A stretch of DNA of 64,000 nucleotides, from assembly GCF_014655295.1 (NCBI RefSeq), contig NZ_BNBI01000001.1:310001-374000 (forward strand). The letters run 5' to 3'. The notes under the pieces are model-generated. The model did no database searches, was not told the DNA's origin, and worked only from the letters and a program-made list of their open reading frames with translations. Shown here piece by piece: positions 35,733 to 43,820 of this stretch. The stretch comes from Streptomyces fumanus. GTDB taxonomy: Bacteria > Actinomycetota > Actinomycetes > Streptomycetales > Streptomycetaceae. Numbering within the stretch: the stretch's first letter is position 1; the number at the start of each line of letters is the position of its first letter. The translations under genes and the position numbers were made by a program.

Positions 35733-35938
35733 TCACCGCGGCTGCGGGCGTTGGCGTACGCCGTCGCCGCGCCGAGCCGCTCGGCGGGGGTGGCCCGGCG
35801 GACGGCGCCCGGGTCGGCGTCCCACTCGCGGCCGCCGCCGTAGGGCCGCAACTGGAGGTACGGCCCCTCGTGGCCCATGACGATGCCGAATCTCCCGCTG
35901 CGCGTGTCCACGACGTGCGAACCGACGGATTCCTTCAC
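35723..35938 (-). CDS. Small conserved hypothetical protein (71 aa)
   Basis: GTG 35938 preceded by GGAGG at five bases begins a 71-residue protein (MKESVGSHVVDTRSGRFG..., ending GAATAYANARSRGEVS). It has a compact basic/acidic composition with VVDTRSGRFGIVMGHEG and LQLRPYGGGREWDADPG, suggesting a small beta-barrel-like fold, and no cysteines or membrane segment. The frame stays open upstream, but codon content there is poor and no other site is as good. I do not know its function; such small proteins recur in Streptomyces. Its stop is 35 bp before recO on the same strand. Confidence 0.75.
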   Translation of the reverse strand: MKESVGSHVVDTRSGRFGIVMGHEGPYLQLRPYGGGREWDADPGAVRRATPAERLGAATAYANARSRGEVS

Positions 35939-36152
35939 CGTGTCCTCCGTTCCTTCCTCGTTCTCCGGCGTCCTCCCTCTGTTCTTCGGCCGCCTGGTCC
36001 GCCTTCCCAAGGTGACGTTTCTCCTGTATGCCCGGACGGGGTCTTCGCGCGTCAACCGCCGCGCTGTGCAAGGGAGTTGACGGGCGGGGGCGCGGAGGGC
36101 CGGGCCGGGGGGTTCGAGCACGCGCTTCGAATGCCTGAGTGTTTTCGAGTGA

Positions 36153-37256
36153 TCAGCCCCGGTCGACCATCCAGGTGCCGTCCTCCTCGTCGTCGATGCG
36201 GACCTCCAGCTCGCGGATGCCCATGCCGGCCTCCCACAGCTCCCGGAACCGCTTCATCCGGTCCTGCACGTGGTCCTGGCGGGCGTTGAGCCGGGTGCGG
36301 ACGTTGACCTCCCGGAGGTCCTGTTCGATCTCGAAGGTGACCTCCTCGTCGTAGACGATGAAGTCGTTGGTGGTGCCGCGCTGGAGGTGCGGCGGCAGCT
36401 CCGGCAGGACGGCGACGCGGACCTCGATGTCCAGGGACTCCTGTTCGTCGCAGAGCCGCAGCAGCCGGTCGTCGAGGTCCTCGGCGCTCTGCAGCACGAA
36501 CAGCCGGCGCACCGGGATGCCGCGTTCCTCGATCGCCTCCCGCTGGGCCTGGAGGTAGCGGCTGGCGGGCTCGCTGTTCCAGAACTCGCGGTCGACGGAG
36601 GTGCTGGTGGCGCAGAGGGAGTGCTCGGCGACCCGGGTGAGGGTGAGCATCCAGTCGTGGTTCTCACCGGGGCACTCGGCGGTGAGGCTGGTGAGGTCGG
36701 TGAGGTGTCCGACGACCCGTTTCATCTCCCTGCGCGCGAAGGCCCGCAGGATCGCCGGTCCGGGGGTGAGCACCTCGGCGAAGCCGCGTGCCAGGTCGGG
36801 TGCGCCCTCGGGGTCGGGCCGCTCCGGGAGCTGGTCGCGGTCCTCGCCGCGGTCGGCGCGGGCGATGCGCTCCTCGACCAGGTGCATCAGGTCCTCGGTG
36901 TAGCGGGTGAGGCCGGCCCGCAGGTCGTCGTCGTAGCGGGTGAGGCTCTCGCGCACGGTGTCGGCGGCCTCGGTCAGCGCCCGGTCGGTGCGCCGGGCCT
37001 GTTCCGCCAGGCCCCGGTCGAGGGCGAGGACCTGCTGGAGCAGGACCGTGGCGGCGGCGCAGAGCAGCGCGGTCAGGAACTGGCGCAGCGGTCCGTCCTC
37101 GGGGCCGAGCAGCGCGGCGACGCTCCAGGCGAGGCCGCCGACGACGAGGCCGGCCGAGACGCGGCGGGCCCACAGGCGCCGATCGGGGCCGGCCGGGGGG
37201 CCCGGTGGGCCGGTGGTGGCGGTCTGCTGGGGCTGGGGTGTGCGTGCCGTGCTCAT
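36153..37256 (-). CDS. Membrane protein with C-terminal PLD-like/unknown domain (last gene of unknown operon)
   Basis: A 367-residue protein. After a Pro/Gln-rich head there are two transmembrane helices (VSAGLVVGGLAWSVAALLG, and LRQFLTALLCAAATVLLQQVLAL, about 33-82). A charged, probably coiled-coil stretch (RRTDRALTEAADTVRESLTRY...) follows. The C-terminal soluble domain has SVDREFWNSEPASRYLQAQR, GIPVRRLFVLQSAED and DFIVYDEEVTFEIEQDLREV, reminiscent of degenerate phospholipase-D-like sensor domains near the membrane in actinomycetes; no HKD pair is present. It is 72 bp downstream of the SCO2521-family gene on the same strand and probably the last member of that operon. Function unknown. Confidence 0.75.
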   Translation of the reverse strand: MSTARTPQPQQTATTGPPGPPAGPDRRLWARRVSAGLVVGGLAWSVAALLGPEDGPLRQFLTALLCAAATVLLQQVLALDRGLAEQARRTDRALTEAADTVRESLTRYDDDLRAGLTRYTEDLMHLVEERIARADRGEDRDQLPERPDPEGAPDLARGFAEVLTPGPAILRAFARREMKRVVGHLTDLTSLTAECPGENHDWMLTLTRVAEHSLCATSTSVDREFWNSEPASRYLQAQREAIEERGIPVRRLFVLQSAEDLDDRLLRLCDEQESLDIEVRVAVLPELPPHLQRGTTNDFIVYDEEVTFEIEQDLREVNVRTRLNARQDHVQDRMKRFRELWEAGMGIRELEVRIDDEEDGTWMVDRG

Positions 37257-37328
37257 CTCGCTTCTCCCCCCGTCGGGATGCGCTCGTGGGTCGAGGTCCG
37301 GGGATGTACGCGGGACCGCGGCGGGCGG

Positions 37329-38288
37329 TCAGGGAGTCAACTCGGCCTCCCGGTGCGGGGAGGGGATGGCGTGCAGGGCGAGCTGGTCGCGGATGCGCCG
37401 GACCAGGGTCTCCCACTGCCGGGTGAAGCCGGGGCGGGTCTCCAGTTCGTCCCAGAGCGGGGCCAGGTCCCCGGTGACCCGGGCCCGGGGCATCCACAGG
37501 TGCAGCAGATGGTCGACGGCGGGGCGCAGCGCCGCGAGGACGGCGGGGGTGTCCGGACGGATGCCGTCGAAGAGGCGGACGACGGTGGTGAGCAGCCAGT
37601 CGTGCAGGGCGAGGTCGTCGCAGAGCCCGGCGACCTCGGCGGCCGGGGTGCCCTCGGGCACCCGCAGTCGGACGGTGCGCAGATGGTCCTCGGCGAGGGT
37701 GAACTCCAGGGACGGCTCCTCGTCCGGCGCGGCGGGCAGCGCCGCCCAGCGCAGCCGGGTGGGCCGGGACCGCAGCGGCGGGCGGTGGTCGATCAGGGGG
37801 TGCCGCAGCAGCCGGGTGAGCAGCCCGTCGGCGATCGCGCCGAGGTCGAGGTCGCCGGGCCGGCCGCCGCCGAGCACCCCGTCGGCGACCGCGTCGGGGG
37901 GCAGTTTCCCGACCGGTTCGGCCACGCCGGGCCGGACCAGGTACTCGCCCCAGGGGCGGCGCCGGTCGGGTCCGGCGGCGGGCAGGGTGACGTGGGCGGA
38001 GGACTGCAGGACCCGGCCCTCGGTGAGGGCGGCGCGGGCGGCGACGGTGCCGACGGCGCGGGTGCGGGCGCCGTCCGCGGTGGGCAGCGGGCAGTCGACG
38101 CCGGTGAGGGTGTCGGGAGAGCGCGCGTAGAGGTTGGGGCGCTCCGAGAGCAGGACGCGTTCGTCGGCGCGCAGACCGAGGAACTGGGCGGCGGTGCGGA
38201 TGTCCAGGGCCTGGTGGACGGGGAGCAGGTGGGTGCGGACCTCCCCGCACAGCAGTGCCGCGGCGGGCGCGCTCGCTGCGGGCGGCAT
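37329..38288 (-). CDS. SCO2521-family protein of unknown function
   Basis: A 319-residue soluble protein matching, from memory, the actinobacterial SCO2521 family. Its N-terminus (LCGEVRTHLLPVHQALDIRT) is conserved-looking, and the middle has WGEYLVRPGVAEPVGKLPPD and a helical C-terminus (LWMPRARVTGDLAPLWDELE). I see no nucleotide-binding, metal or membrane motif. ATG 38288 lies one base after the SCO2522-family stop, so the two are tightly coupled. It is the fifth gene of the methyltransferase/MinD-like operon. Confidence 0.8.
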   Translation of the reverse strand: MPPAASAPAAALLCGEVRTHLLPVHQALDIRTAAQFLGLRADERVLLSERPNLYARSPDTLTGVDCPLPTADGARTRAVGTVAARAALTEGRVLQSSAHVTLPAAGPDRRRPWGEYLVRPGVAEPVGKLPPDAVADGVLGGGRPGDLDLGAIADGLLTRLLRHPLIDHRPPLRSRPTRLRWAALPAAPDEEPSLEFTLAEDHLRTVRLRVPEGTPAAEVAGLCDDLALHDWLLTTVVRLFDGIRPDTPAVLAALRPAVDHLLHLWMPRARVTGDLAPLWDELETRPGFTRQWETLVRRIRDQLALHAIPSPHREAELTP

Positions 38289-38289
38289 G

Positions 38290-39255
38290 TCAGGGCCCCG
38301 CGTAGAACACGTAGGAGATCCGGTCGGCGACCGAGGCGGGGACCGGCGTGCGCTCCCGGGCGGAGCGGTCGGCGACCTGGTCCAGCGCGGCCCGGTCGAC
38401 CTCGGTCTGGTCGAGGATCACGCGGACGGCGTGCTCGACCGGCAGGAAGCGGCTGGGCAGCACCGAGCAGGTGCGGTAGGCGGCGAACGGGTCGGCCCGG
38501 GGGTTGAGCCGGATCAGGGCGGGCAGGTCGTCCCAGTCGTCGGGGAACGGGCCGCCGGTGTGCGCCCGGGGCACCAGGACGGGCTCGCCCGCGGCGCGCA
38601 GCAGGCCGAGGCGGGCCAGTTGCCAGACGGCGGCGAGGAACGGGCAGGACCACAGGCGCCGTCCGCCGGGGTCCTCGCTCCACAGCTCGGCGTCGAGGAA
38701 GACGGAGTGGCGGCGGGCCGCGGTCTCGGCCGGCGGCTGCCAGGCGGCGGCCCGCTGCATCGCCTGCGGGGCGCGGGCGACGGGGCTGCGCTCGCCGTTG
38801 GCCAGCCAGCCGGTCTCGGCGGCGGGCGGGCGGGGCCCGTAGGAGCCGGGCGGCGGGGACTCCACGATCCGGCCGGCCACCGCCTCGGCGACCGGTGTCC
38901 CGCCGGTGACCGCGCAGCTCGACTCGCGGGCCAGGTAGTCGATGACCAGCCCGGCCCGGTCGGCCTCGGCCAGCAGCATCGGGACCAGTTCGGCGGGGCT
39001 GGAGAAGCGGGTGAAGTAGTCGTCGACGAGGAAGCAGGTGCTGATCCGGGGGCGCCGGCCGTCGGGGCCGGCCGCGGCGGTGGCGCGGGCGGCCTCGGCC
39101 CAGGGCCGGACCTGGGCGAAGTGCCGCCGGAGCTGGGCGGGTCCGGCCTCGAAGTCCTCCAGGTAGAGGTGGCCGATCTCCAGGGACAGATGGGACAGCG
39201 GGACGGCCTGGGTGCGCGGGTCGGCGGCGGTCTCGCGGAACACGGCCCCGGTCAT
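38290..39255 (-). CDS. SCO2522-family protein of unknown function
   Basis: A 321-residue soluble protein matching the SCO2522 family in order and content. Recognisable blocks are LSHLSLEIGHLYLEDFEAGP, RISTCFLVDDYFTRFSSP (a possible buried strand followed by acidic residues) and FPDDWDDLPALIRLNPRADP. No catalytic site can be assigned. ATG 39255 overlaps the stop of the P-loop gene by ATGA, so the start is firm although the frame is open upstream. The coupling implies roughly equal amounts with the ATPase and perhaps a complex. Confidence 0.8.
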   Translation of the reverse strand: MTGAVFRETAADPRTQAVPLSHLSLEIGHLYLEDFEAGPAQLRRHFAQVRPWAEAARATAAAGPDGRRPRISTCFLVDDYFTRFSSPAELVPMLLAEADRAGLVIDYLARESSCAVTGGTPVAEAVAGRIVESPPPGSYGPRPPAAETGWLANGERSPVARAPQAMQRAAAWQPPAETAARRHSVFLDAELWSEDPGGRRLWSCPFLAAVWQLARLGLLRAAGEPVLVPRAHTGGPFPDDWDDLPALIRLNPRADPFAAYRTCSVLPSRFLPVEHAVRVILDQTEVDRAALDQVADRSARERTPVPASVADRISYVFYAGP

Positions 39256-40169
39256 GGGCGCCCCCAGCAGGTGTCGTCGGTCAGCTTCCGGGCGATCTCC
39301 TCCAGCGCCTTCAGGGTCTCCTTGTTGGCGATCTGCGTGGCGAGCACGTCCTCCTCGGTGATCATCTGCTCCCGCCACTGGAGGATCGGCTCCAGGGGGA
39401 CGACACCGAGGACGACGCTGTCGCCGATGGCGTACTCGGCGGCGAGCCGGCGCAGTGCCTCGTCGGTGGACTGCATCCAGGCCGCCTGGGCGGGCGAGAC
39501 CCGGGACCAGAGCGCGGAGTCGGGGTCGGGTACGGCGGCCCGGACGAACCGGATGGAGCCGCGCAGGGCGTCCCCGTCGTGGCCGCGGGCGACGCCGCTG
39601 TCGAGGATGCCGTGCTCGTCGTGGACGAGTCCGGAGGCGGCGATGACGTGCTGCCGGGTCCAGCGGTGGAAGACCAGCCAGCGGGAGCGGACGTGCCGCA
39701 TCCGGGGGTGGGCGGTGGCGGCCAGCACCATGTCGACGGCGTAGCTGCGGCCGGCGCTGAGGTCGACCATGATGACGTCGAACTCGGCGTTCAGCCGCAG
39801 CAGCAGGTCGACGCAGCGCTCCAGGGCCTCCTCGTCGGTGGCGAACTCGCCGCCGCCGGCGTCGCCGGGGAAGAGCACCAGCCGGCCCGACTGGTTGGGC
39901 CAGGCCCGCAGCACCGGGTTCTCGGTGCGGCGCCAGACGTCGATCACGGCGGGTTCGGTGGCCCGGCCCTCCAGGTAGGAGTGCAGGCCCCGTTCCCGGG
40001 TGCCGCGGACGGCGTCGGGGACGTCGAAGACGGCGGCGGCGGTGGGCGAGCCGAAGTCGAAGTCGACGTAGGCCACGTGGTCGCCGTTGAGGGCGCGCTG
40101 GTAGGCCAGGTTGGCGCTGGTCACCGAGCGTCCCGTGCCTCCCTTGTCGGAGGCGGCGAAGACGAGCAC
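39252..40169 (-). CDS. SCO2523-family MinD/ParA-like protein with variant P-loop
   Basis: A 305-residue deviant-Walker-A protein. MLVFAASDKGGTGRSVTSAN aligns with the KGGVGKT loop of MinD/ParA. It keeps the signature Lys9 and the glycines but has Arg14 where the catalytic P-loop Lys is expected, and Ser for Thr. The switch region YVDFDFGSPTAAAVFD and Walker B FDVIMVDLSAG look intact. Such proteins bind ATP and often dimerise on membranes to position partners; with Arg in the loop, hydrolysis may be slow or absent. GTG 40169 follows GGAGG inside the end of the upstream gene. It is flanked tightly on both sides (5 bp from SCO2524-like, ATGA with SCO2522-like). Confidence 0.85.
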   Translation of the reverse strand: MLVFAASDKGGTGRSVTSANLAYQRALNGDHVAYVDFDFGSPTAAAVFDVPDAVRGTRERGLHSYLEGRATEPAVIDVWRRTENPVLRAWPNQSGRLVLFPGDAGGGEFATDEEALERCVDLLLRLNAEFDVIMVDLSAGRSYAVDMVLAATAHPRMRHVRSRWLVFHRWTRQHVIAASGLVHDEHGILDSGVARGHDGDALRGSIRFVRAAVPDPDSALWSRVSPAQAAWMQSTDEALRRLAAEYAIGDSVVLGVVPLEPILQWREQMITEEDVLATQIANKETLKALEEIARKLTDDTCWGRP

Positions 40170-40173
40170 GGGC

Positions 40174-42015
40174 TCAGCCCTCCTTCACGCCGGCGCCTCT
40201 GGCCTGGGCCAGGGTGTCGAGTTCCTGGAGCACGGGCAGGGCCAGGGCGAAGGCGGTGGCGGGCCGGCTGTCGACCAGGGCGCGGGCCCGGTCGAGGCGG
40301 TTCTCGATGCTGCGCATGGCCCGGCCCCGGTTGCCGTCGGTGCCGCCGGCCGCCTCCAACTGCTCCTTGCCGAAGAGGTGGTTGGCCTCGCTGAGCATCT
40401 CCCGGGCGAGCTGGGCCAGTTCGGGGCTGGGGATGGGCTGCTGCTCGTAGAGGTTGCGGGCGGCGACCAGGCATTCGGTGACCCGTTCGGTGATGCTCCA
40501 GGACAGGCGCTTGCCGATGCCCGGGGAGTCGGGGTAGACGGGCCGGGGGTCGTCCCAGAGGTCGGCGGCCTCGCCGTCCGCGATCCGCCGGTGCCAGAGG
40601 TGCTCGAAGGTCTGCTCGGCCAGTTGCAGCAGCCGGCCCTGGGAGTTGATGTTCTGGGAGAGGGCGGCGAGCTGGACGATCCGTTTGAGCATCTGGGCCG
40701 AGTAGTCGGTCATCCGCCACTGGAGCAGGCCGCCGGAGCGCTCGGAGCCGGCCAGCGGCATGGTGACGCCGGGGTGGTGCAACCGGATCACGGGGTCGTC
40801 GGCGGTCATCCGGCTGGTGATCCGGCCGCGGTCGGCGAGGCGTTCCATGATGGCGACGGTGCGGGTGAGGTCGTCGTCGGTGGCGTTCCGCCGGACCAGG
40901 TCGTGGACGAGGATGGCGGCGACGGTCAGGGAGAAGTACTCCGACTCCAGTTGCAGCCCGGTGGTCTGCCAGGGCAGGTCCTCCAGGGGCCAGCGCTCGG
41001 CGCCGAAGCGGGCGACGGTCGACCAGTACTCCTGGCTCAGCTCCCAGCGCAGCCGGAGCGCCTCGGCGAGTTTCTGCTGGTCCTCGTCGAGCAGGCCGAG
41101 GGTGAGGGTGCGCTTGGAGAACAGGTCCTGGATGCCGTCCAGGGCGACGACGGTGAAGTACACGTAGGGCAGCCGGTCGGCGATGCCGTCGGGCTGGCCG
41201 GGGACCCGGGCCAGGTCGGTGATGCGGGGCGCGTCGCGGACGACGCCCCAGGCCCAGCCGCACTCGAACAACTGGCTCTCGTCCCGGATGCCCTCGTCGA
41301 CCTGGATGCCGCGGGTGAGGCTCTCGATGACGGTGGCGCGCAGCGGCCGGAAGCGGCGGGCGAACTGCTGGAGCACGGCCCGGTCGGACTGCCGGTCCTG
41401 GCCGATCACCCGGATCAGCCGCCGGCCCTGCTCGGACTCGGCGTCGAAGACGTTGACCGTGAAGGAGCGCAGCAGGCTGATCATGGCGGCGGTCAGCCGG
41501 AGGCTGGTGGCCGCTCTCAGCTCCTCGACGGCGGCGTGCACCTCGGGGCGGGTGGTGGTGGCCTCGTAGACCTTGAGGAAGCCGAGGGTGGCGAGGCTGA
41601 GGGTGACCGACAGGGAGAAGCTGTCCACGACGCCCAACTGGGCCTGCTGGTGGGTGAGTTCCGTGCCCGGGTCGGCCGGTTTGAAGTAGTGCCCGCCGGC
41701 GAAGGTGGGGCTGTCGTCGGCGTCGGTGTGGGTGCGCATGTACTGGGACATGGCGTTGATCAGGTTGAGCGGGATCTCCAACCGGTTGCCGACCGGTTCC
41801 AGCACCCGCAGCACGTCCCGTTCGGTGGTGTCGGGCTGGTCCAGGCGGAAGGCGGGGACCTCGGTGGCCGGGTAGAACAGGCAGAGCAGCCGTTCGGCGT
41901 CGGCGACGCTGCTCAGTCCGCCGGCGTCCCCGGAGATCAGCTTGCCGTCGTCGAACGAGTGACGGGCCACCGCCCGCCAGACGTCCAGCAGATGCTGCCG
42001 TGGCTTGATCTGCAT
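40174..42015 (-). CDS. SCO2524-family large alpha-helical protein of unknown function
   Basis: A 613-residue protein, mostly helical, matching the SCO2524 family. It starts MQIKPRQHLLDVWRAVARHS; long leucine-rich helices run throughout, with one moderately hydrophobic patch (FSLSVTLSLATLGFLKVYEA, near 135). No known enzyme motif is visible. Charged heptad-like stretches near the C-terminus (GRAMRSIENRLDRARALVDS) suggest a scaffold or interaction role. ATG 42015 follows a GAGGGG-type site. It lies 46 bp after the methyltransferase and 5 bp before the MinD-like gene. Confidence 0.8.
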   Translation of the reverse strand: MQIKPRQHLLDVWRAVARHSFDDGKLISGDAGGLSSVADAERLLCLFYPATEVPAFRLDQPDTTERDVLRVLEPVGNRLEIPLNLINAMSQYMRTHTDADDSPTFAGGHYFKPADPGTELTHQQAQLGVVDSFSLSVTLSLATLGFLKVYEATTTRPEVHAAVEELRAATSLRLTAAMISLLRSFTVNVFDAESEQGRRLIRVIGQDRQSDRAVLQQFARRFRPLRATVIESLTRGIQVDEGIRDESQLFECGWAWGVVRDAPRITDLARVPGQPDGIADRLPYVYFTVVALDGIQDLFSKRTLTLGLLDEDQQKLAEALRLRWELSQEYWSTVARFGAERWPLEDLPWQTTGLQLESEYFSLTVAAILVHDLVRRNATDDDLTRTVAIMERLADRGRITSRMTADDPVIRLHHPGVTMPLAGSERSGGLLQWRMTDYSAQMLKRIVQLAALSQNINSQGRLLQLAEQTFEHLWHRRIADGEAADLWDDPRPVYPDSPGIGKRLSWSITERVTECLVAARNLYEQQPIPSPELAQLAREMLSEANHLFGKEQLEAAGGTDGNRGRAMRSIENRLDRARALVDSRPATAFALALPVLQELDTLAQARGAGVKEG

Positions 42016-42061
42016 CCCCGCACCCCTCGTACAGATCGCTCCGCGTGGTGTGCCGCTCCGG

Positions 42062-42811
42062 TCAGGGGGCGGCGGTCGTGGAATTGCGCCGCCCGAGGGC
42101 GAGCAGCATTCCGTCGTGGCCCTCCCGGACCAGATGGTTGAGATCGTGGATCTCCAGCCCGTCGCAGTACGGGGCGAGGCTTTCCCAGGCCCGGTCCTCG
42201 TTCACCCGGTACGCCGGAAAGCGCTCCGCTCCGACCTGGTATCCGACGGATTCCTTCATGAACGCGGCGGCGAACGGGGCCCCGTCCGTGAGCGCGTTCA
42301 TGAAACAGCGGACGCCCCGCCGGAACTCCTCGGGGCACTCGGACATGGAATCGGCGACGAAGAACATCGTGCCGAGGCCCCAGCGCCGGTGCCCGTCGAG
42401 GTCGAACAGGTTCTGCCGCTCGACCCGGACCACCTCGCCGATCCGGGCCCGCGGGTCGACGCCCTGGTAGGCGGGGGCCTGGGCGAGGACGTCCCAGAAG
42501 GCGTCCCAGACCCCGTCGAGCCCACCGGGGGCGGTCTGCCGCTCCAGGTACTCCACGTTCGGCTCCGCGTATTCGAGGAGGACGACCTTTTCGCACCAGG
42601 GGAGCATGGCGAGGGCCGGATAGAGGTTCGCCCCGGCGCCCACGTCGACACCGCGGACGGTATATCTTCCGGTTCCGTCCAGACAGCGGCTGAAATGATC
42701 GCGCATCATCCGCACGATCAGCAGATCGACGTCGAGCGGAGTGCGGTAATTGGCGTCGACGTACGCCTCCGGATCGAACTTCGACCAGGGTGCGTCGGCG
42801 TTGCGGTCCAT
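42062..42811 (-). CDS. SCO2525-family SAM-dependent methyltransferase (NNMT/PNMT/TEMT-like)
   Basis: A 249-residue class I methyltransferase. YVDANYRTPLDVDLLIVRMM at the N-terminus, then VRGVDVGAGANLYPALAML (SAM motif I, near 52-70), VVLLEYAEPNVEYLE (motif II acidic end), and FFVADSMSECPEEFRRGVRC resemble the NNMT/PNMT/TEMT small-molecule N-methyltransferase family. It is the first gene of the operon and its only obvious enzyme. ATG 42811 has a weak AGGG site; the frame is open upstream through a non-coding-looking region. The substrate is unknown; it could methylate a small amine or modify an operon partner. Confidence 0.85.
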   Translation of the reverse strand: MDRNADAPWSKFDPEAYVDANYRTPLDVDLLIVRMMRDHFSRCLDGTGRYTVRGVDVGAGANLYPALAMLPWCEKVVLLEYAEPNVEYLERQTAPGGLDGVWDAFWDVLAQAPAYQGVDPRARIGEVVRVERQNLFDLDGHRRWGLGTMFFVADSMSECPEEFRRGVRCFMNALTDGAPFAAAFMKESVGYQVGAERFPAYRVNEDRAWESLAPYCDGLEIHDLNHLVREGHDGMLLALGRRNSTTAAP

Positions 42812-43155
42812 AATCACCCTGCCGCTTCCTGTTGCGTGCTCGGACAGAACCCCGCGCCGTTTGCGTGCCCATGAACCATGAACGGTGAACATTGACCGGC
42901 GAAAAACGGCCCACGGTTTTTTCGCACCGTAAAGCACAGGAACTTCTCCGGCCAGCGCGGAACTCGCCAGTCCCCCTGGCCGGGGGCACGTCCGGCGCAC
43001 CGGAGCACACCCGAACTCCCCCTTGTGCGGGGCGAGTTGGGCGCCCACTGTAGCCACAAGCCGACACCGGCCGCCATGCCCGGCGACCGACCGAAGGGGT
43101 GAGCCGTGTTACGGCGTGTTGACGTACGTCCGGTAAGCGTCCGACTGGGGGTGGC
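42812..43155. promoter_or_regulatory. Divergent control region of the unknown operon and the GNAT gene
   Basis: A 344-bp gene-free spacer, AT-richer than its surroundings. It contains four tandem heptamers CATGAAC CATGAAC GGTGAAC ATTGACC (42870-42897), a small inverted repeat ACGGT(8)ACCGT (42913-42930), and near the GNAT end a TTGACG (43119-43124) whose GACG begins the perfect palindrome GACGTACGTC (43121-43130). The heptamers sit about 60-85 bp before the methyltransferase ATG. Confidence 0.55.
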
Positions 43156-43698
43156 ATGACCGCCGAACCGCTGGAACGTTTCCTCGATCGTCGTGCGCGG
43201 CTCGCCGCCGCCGGCCCGGACGAGGCGTCCCCGATCCTGCGGACCGCACGGGAGAGCGACCTGCCCGAGCTGCGGCGGCTGGACCGGGAGGTCTTCCAGG
43301 AGGTCGCCTACCCCGGCTTCCTGTTCCGCCAGCTCTACGACATGTACGCCGGTCACTTCCTGGTCCTGGACGACGGCACGGGGACGCTGCGCGGCTATGT
43401 GCTGGCGGGGACCTCGGCGCTGGACCGGGACAGTTGGATCCTGGGCCTGTGCGTGGCCCCGGACCGGCGGCGGCACGGGCTGGGCCGGGAGCTGATGACG
43501 GAGATCCTGGTCCGGCTGCGGCGCAGCGGCGTCGAGCGGGTCCGGCTGACCGTGGAGCCCGGCAACAGCGCGGCGATCCTGCTCTACCGCTCCCTGGGCT
43601 TCCGCCCCGAGGGACCGCACGGCGGCCTGCGCCGGGACTACTTCGGCCCCGGCATGCACCGCCGGGTGCTGCGGCTGGACCTCACGGCGGCCCGCTGA
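43156..43698 (+). CDS. GNAT-family N-acetyltransferase
   Basis: A 180-residue acetyl-CoA-dependent acetyltransferase. The core fold is intact: ILRTARESDLPELRRLDREV (beta1/alpha1), SWILGLCVAPDRRRHGLGRELM (motif A with the RRHGLG pyrophosphate loop, about 93-114) and VERVRLTVEPGNSAAILLYRSLGF (motif B). It resembles RimI-like protein or amine acetyltransferases; the substrate is unknown. It is divergent from the unknown methyltransferase operon, and a hairpin follows directly. Confidence 0.88.
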   Translation: MTAEPLERFLDRRARLAAAGPDEASPILRTARESDLPELRRLDREVFQEVAYPGFLFRQLYDMYAGHFLVLDDGTGTLRGYVLAGTSALDRDSWILGLCVAPDRRRHGLGRELMTEILVRLRRSGVERVRLTVEPGNSAAILLYRSLGFRPEGPHGGLRRDYFGPGMHRRVLRLDLTAAR

Positions 43699-43702
43699 GG
43701 AG

Positions 43703-43722
43703 GCCCGGGACGGCACCCGGGC
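43703..43722 (+). terminator. Terminator hairpin after the GNAT gene
   Basis: GCCCGGG (43703-43709), loop ACGGCA, CCCGGGC (43716-43722): a perfect 7-bp G+C stem a few bases past the stop. Confidence 0.6.
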
Positions 43723-43820
43723 CGCCGGGGACGCCCAGAGGACCGGCGCCCTGACCGCCGGGGCGCCCAGGACCGGCGCCCGGACCGCTCAGACGGCGCC
43801 CGGGCCGCCGGGGACGCTCA
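43716..43820. repeat. Degenerate repeats between the GNAT and TerB-like genes
   Basis: CCCGGGCCGCCGGGGACGCC (43716) recurs as CCCGGGCCGCCGGGGACGCT (43798), and two accggcgccc units at about 43742 and 43773 lie between them. The second outer copy reaches the TerB-like stop codon. The array resembles a local amplification of a 30-40-bp unit. Confidence 0.55.

Noticed and set aside
36153..42811. The unknown operon as a phage-defence system
   Set aside because: No nuclease, protease, TIR or reverse transcriptase domain is visible, and from memory it sits in the core genome, not an island; there is no direct support.
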